NCBI GenBank assembly: GCA_012927585.1
Contig: JABBOY010000036.1
Span: 98,586 to 162,585 of the forward strand
Length of the DNA stretch: 64,000 nucleotides
Direction of reading: 5' to 3'
DNA from: Glaciimonas sp.
GTDB lineage: Bacteria; Pseudomonadota; Gammaproteobacteria; Burkholderiales; Burkholderiaceae_D
In this document: positions 60,449 to 64,000 of the stretch, piece by piece
Layout of the letters: every line of letters starts with the position of its first letter
Numbering within the stretch: position 1 is the first letter of the stretch
Notes under the pieces: model-generated
What the model was told of the DNA's origin: nothing
Database searches by the model: none
Seen by the model: only the letters and a program-made list of their open reading frames with translations
Program-made: the position numbers and the translations under genes

Positions 60449-60644
60449 GGCGCGTTGTCTCCGTGGAAAGTGGGCACCTAACTAATATTAGACATCCTAA
60501 TAGACGCAAAACATTGCGTCATTTTGATGTCTAAATATTTTCTGAAATTAAGATTCATTGTTATTTCATCTGGTTGTGAATATTTAGTACATCCTAAAAT
60601 AAATCCAGATAGCGTCACATGAAAGCACGGCTAATCTATGTATA

Positions 60645-61025
60645 TTAACCCACGCGCTGCTTTAGGCGCGGTTGGTTAACCGGTTTGTCGGACTGTTTGG
60701 TCTTGCTAGCTACCTGCATCGATTCCCTTGCCCAGAGCCGCAGTTGTTCCGAATCAGCGAGAATGTCTTCCGGGAGTTCAAAGTACCTGCGCACGTGAAT
60801 TCGTCCTTTCTTCGTCATATACGAAAACGGTTGCATCCCCGCCTGTTCGTATTTCTTTCGACTGCCTTCGTCGACAGCAAAATACAGGCTATTGCCCATA
60901 ATCATGGCGAACTGTACGGCACCGTAGGAAATCCCCACTCCACCGAAAAATCGGCCCGTTCGTACCGGGCCGATGGGCTCCAGAAACTCTAAAACGTATT
61001 CCGTATATTCGGTGCTGGGGGTCAA
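60645..61025 (-). CDS. TfoX N-terminal-domain protein
   Basis: LEFLEPIGPVRTGRFFGGVGISYGAVQFAMIMGNSLYFAVDEGSRKKYEQAGMQPFSYMTKKGRIHVRRYFELPEDIL. Confidence 0.88.
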   Translation of the reverse strand: MTPSTEYTEYVLEFLEPIGPVRTGRFFGGVGISYGAVQFAMIMGNSLYFAVDEGSRKKYEQAGMQPFSYMTKKGRIHVRRYFELPEDILADSEQLRLWARESMQVASKTKQSDKPVNQPRLKQRVG

Positions 61026-61040
61026 GGGGTTCAGTCCGTA

Positions 61041-61400
61041 TTAGGTAGTTTCAAAAAATCCGGTCATCTGCTGTAAGCGCCCATCGATCCCGTACAAGAG
61101 AAAACTCGCTCCTTGAGAGAGGATGTCTCCCTTGCCGTCCACCATGTTCCAGTGCATAAGACTTCGGTCATGGTGGCTATTGAGGTTGGTGGCCACGAAT
61201 GCCCCGCCCGGCACGCTTTTTTGAAATTCTGTCATATATTCTGAGAATTGGTCGTATCCCGTGACTTGCGAGTTCGGATCCGTGTACACGCAGTCGGGAC
61301 TTAAGCATTGCTCGAACAATTTCAATCTTTTAGACGGGTCAGTCTCGGACCATGATTTTCCGTAGGTTTCCAAAGTGCTTTTACGTGAGTCGCTATCCAT
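61041..61400 (-). CDS. SnoaL/NTF2-like protein
   Basis: YGKSWSETDPSKRLKLFEQCLSPDCVYTDPNSQVTGYDQFSEYMTEFQKSVPGGAF. Confidence 0.85.
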   Translation of the reverse strand: MDSDSRKSTLETYGKSWSETDPSKRLKLFEQCLSPDCVYTDPNSQVTGYDQFSEYMTEFQKSVPGGAFVATNLNSHHDRSLMHWNMVDGKGDILSQGASFLLYGIDGRLQQMTGFFETT

Positions 61401-61583
61401 CGTTTTCTCCGTTGTCGTTGTGAAGGCTGAATTACATTGTCGAAATAGGGACCGATGGCCCGCAAGTTGTTACTTTATCAGCCGGTGTAGTTTGCGCAAT
61501 TACCTTTGAAGGTAATTGCCGCAAGTTGCACGTCGCCCTACGCTTACTGGACTCGTAATTGCGAGACTATCTGGAGATCTAAT

Positions 61584-61976
61584 GTGAACAGAAAGACCTT
61601 CCTCACCTTTGCGTCCATCATCGCACTGGGCGTTGGCGCGTTCGCGCTGTTGCAGCCTGCGGTGCTGCTGGAGAGCAAAGGCGTGGCCTTAAATGCTGCG
61701 GCCGATGTCTGGATGAGAGAGCTAGGCATCGCATTGATCTCGATCGGCGTCATGCTGCTGGTCGTGCGGGGCCACCCGGATTCGCCGACGCTTCGAGCTT
61801 TTCTGATCGGAAATGCGATCCTGCAACTGGGACTGCTGCCGATCGAAATCGTCGCCTTTGTCAATGGCGTCATCACCAAAGTGTCGGGGATCGTTCCTAA
61901 CTCGGTTTTGCATTTGCTGCTTGCTTGCGGCTTTGCCTATTTCGCCATAAGCATGAAGACTCCAACTCAGACTTGA
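61584..61976 (+). CDS. Small multi-TM membrane protein
   Basis: GTG start with GGAG SD; MNRKTFLTFASIIALGVGAFALLQPAVLL... Confidence 0.7.
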   Translation: MNRKTFLTFASIIALGVGAFALLQPAVLLESKGVALNAAADVWMRELGIALISIGVMLLVVRGHPDSPTLRAFLIGNAILQLGLLPIEIVAFVNGVITKVSGIVPNSVLHLLLACGFAYFAISMKTPTQT

Positions 61977-62153
61977 TAGCAGCCCAGCCGACCGTCGATT
62001 GCTCGTCACATGGCGGACATGTTGTGGCCGCCTTCGTACACCGAGTCATGAGCAGCGAACTCGATGCTGGCGTCGGTCGGGGAATACAGGAATAAGATCG
62101 CTCGCTCCTTTCGCAGTGTTCCCAACTTTGTCGCGCAGTGTCTGTCAGCGTCG

Positions 62154-62570
62154 TCAGGTCCCAAGTTCTTCGACCATGAGATCGATGAAGCGCCTGACAC
62201 GGGGTTCCAGAAGACGTCGGGTTGGGTAGCTCGTCACGATCTTCACGTCCCCAGCATCAAGGTCGGGTAGCACTTGTTGTAGGCGACCGGCAGCCAAGTC
62301 GTCGGCAACCAGAAAGTCCGGAAGAAACGCAATGCCAAGTCCTGCGACGGCGGCATCCCGAATGGCTTCTCCGCTATCCAGCCGCAAGCGGTTTCGACCC
62401 TGCGCCTTGAACCAGGCTGCATCCTCGCCGAGGAAGCGCCAGCTCTGCCTTTGATTGCGGCTGCTGAAGATCAAGCAGCCGTGACCAGCCCCCCGGCGAT
62501 GACGCTTCCTTCATCAACGACGGCCATGAAGACGGGATCTCGTTCAGATTCGCGCGCAGCATATTCCGGC
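62154..62570 (-). pseudogene. LysR-type regulator, C-terminal fragment
   Basis: SWRFLGEDAAWFKAQGRNRLRLDSGEAIRDAAVAGLGIAFLPDFLVADDLAAGRLQQVLPD; N-terminal HTH absent. Confidence 0.75.
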
Positions 62571-62720
62571 TCTGCCTGCTCCTGCGCTGGGCTGAGCAGG
62601 GCGTCTGGAACGTATCAAGAAAGTTCTTCGCGTCTGTGTAGACATCCGTTCGTCAATTAGCTGGCTACAATTCTCAACATCTCGTCGATGTTGCGGCGGA
62701 GAACTGCAAATAACAAGGAA

Positions 62721-63144
62721 ATGAACATGATACAAAATACCACCACATACAACCACGGCGTTCCGTGGGAAGACGGCTTCGGCGTCACCCAAGGTTACAG
62801 CGTCAACGGCACCCAAGGTTACAGCGTCAACGGCACCATCTACATTTCGGGGCAATTTCCCCACGACATGCAGGGCGCATTCGTTGGAGAGGGCGACTTC
62901 GAGGTACAGGCCCGGAAGACGCTGGAGAATCTTGATCGGGTACTGGCGGGATTCAACATCAAGAGGTTCAATATCGCTGAAATGGTGATCTATCTGACGA
63001 ACCCGAGCGAGCATTTCGAACGATGCGTTGGTCTGTCAAGGAGTATGTGGGCAACATCGTCCGGCAGGCACCCTCATCGGCGTGTCTGGCCTGGCGTTTC
63101 CCCATCAACTGATTGAAATCCGCGCCGTTGCACACACCAGCTAG
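62721..63144 (+). pseudogene. RidA/YjgF-family gene, frameshifted
   Basis: VNGTIYISGQFPHDMQGAFVGEGDFEVQARKTLENLDRVLAGFNIKRFNIAEMVIYLT..., continuing in other frames as WSVKEYVGN and HRPAGTLIGVSGLAFPHQLIEIRAVAHTS*. Confidence 0.75.
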
Positions 63145-63170
63145 CTCCGTCATAGAGGTCGACGCTTGAT

Positions 63171-63531
63171 CCTTGAGCACTTCATGCACGCAGCGAAATG
63201 CGTCGATTGCCAGCGGCATGCCGCAATACACGCTGGCGTGCAGCAGCACTTCCTGGATTTCTTTTACGCTCGCGCCGTTGTTGACCGCACCCCGTACATG
63301 GCCCCGTATTTCATGCGCGCGGCCGAGTGCCGTGAGCATTGAAAGCGTCATCAGACTGCGGGTTTTCAGATCCAGCCCGTCGCGACACCAGACCGTACCC
63401 CAGGCGTTGCGCGTGACGAAATCCTGCAGCGGCGCAGTGAAACTATCGATGCCGGCAAACGCTTTCTCCACAAAAGTGTCGCCCATGACTTGCTTACGCA
63501 TGCGCAAGCCGTCTTCAAATTGTTGGTCCAT
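63171..63531 (-). pseudogene. Carboxymuconolactone decarboxylase family gene (copy 2), 3' end replaced
   Basis: Nearly identical to copy 1 (45634-45994) up to AIDAFRCVHEVLK; the ORF then reads through into RidA pseudogene sequence. Confidence 0.85.
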
Positions 63532-63652
63532 GTGTATTTCTGTCTAGTTGAAATGCGAGGTGCGACATATTTTATATGTGGCTTATTGAGAATTGATTCA
63601 TTGATTGTCCGTTGAGCAGTATTGACTGCCTGCTGTCAATGCCGGGATAAAC

Positions 63653-64000
63653 GTGTACCAAATGGCGCGTTAAAAGTGTACCAATCCGGATTAATAAATA
63701 GAGCCGTCCAGGCCCTGGCTTTTCCTCTTCAATACCACCGTCACTGCCTGGCGGTCATGGGGTGACGGGCGAAGCGCAGCGCAGCCCGTTTCCTCAAGAC
63801 GTGGCATCGGTATTTTCCGAACCGGGCTCTCCTTTCTCACGTTGGGCGTTTGATTTAGCGTTCATCTTTTGCCGTTTCCTGCTGGTCGCCAAGCGATACG
63901 ATTCGCCGTTCATTTCCAGGATATGGACGTGATGCGTGAGGCGGTCGAGCAAAGCTCCGGTTAATCGTTCCGAGCCCAGCACGCTGGTCCACTCATCAAA
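63653..64000 (-). mobile_element. IS21-family element, partial (IstB C-terminus and terminal repeats)
   Basis: FDEWTSVLGSERLTGALLDRLTHHVHILEMNGESYRLATSRKRQ (istB); repeated GTGTACCA at 63653 and 63676. Confidence 0.8.

Noticed and set aside
53493-64000. Search for an integron integrase gene
   Set aside because: No ORF with tyrosine-recombinase RHRY motifs was recognised on either strand; the integrase may lie outside the window or be lost.

Overview
This is a chromosomal window from a betaproteobacterium, probably Oxalobacteraceae/Burkholderiales judging by protein similarity and synteny recalled from memory; no search was run. From 1 to about 45.6 kb it is mostly ordinary core or stress-related gene content: hprK (partial), ptsN, pagP, queF, ilvA, a YqaA/DedA-like protein, a DUF3683 FAD/Fe-S oxidoreductase, HIT, DUF971, a Crp/Fnr regulator with a PAS hybrid kinase and response regulator, a giant NdvB-like cyclic beta-glucan synthase, an AsmA protein, a ferritin-like protein, DUF883, a TonB-receptor/TonB/beta-propeller/thioredoxin-like operon, an alcohol dehydrogenase, a patatin, a 3-hydroxybutyrate dehydrogenase, tRNA-Ser(CGA), sbcB and a beta-lactamase-fold esterase. 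From about 45.6 to 64 kb it is a mosaic accessory region. It is bracketed by two near-identical direct copies of a carboxymuconolactone-decarboxylase-like gene. It holds IS fragments (ISAs1, IS30, IS3, IS1182, IS91 and IS21 types), a plasmid-backbone remnant (toxin-antitoxin pair plus truncated repA) and, at about 53.5-60.5 kb, an array of promoter-poor small genes on the minus strand separated by 11 recognisable attC sites with no integron integrase in the window (a CALIN-type array). A solitary attC lies at 29.36 kb and an IS-truncated half attC at 49.36 kb. A second notable signal is a recurring 16-bp dyad (about TGTGCG-N4-CGCACA) in intergenic regions near stress-type genes and next to the Crp/Fnr gene, which could be its operator. 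All family calls are by eye.
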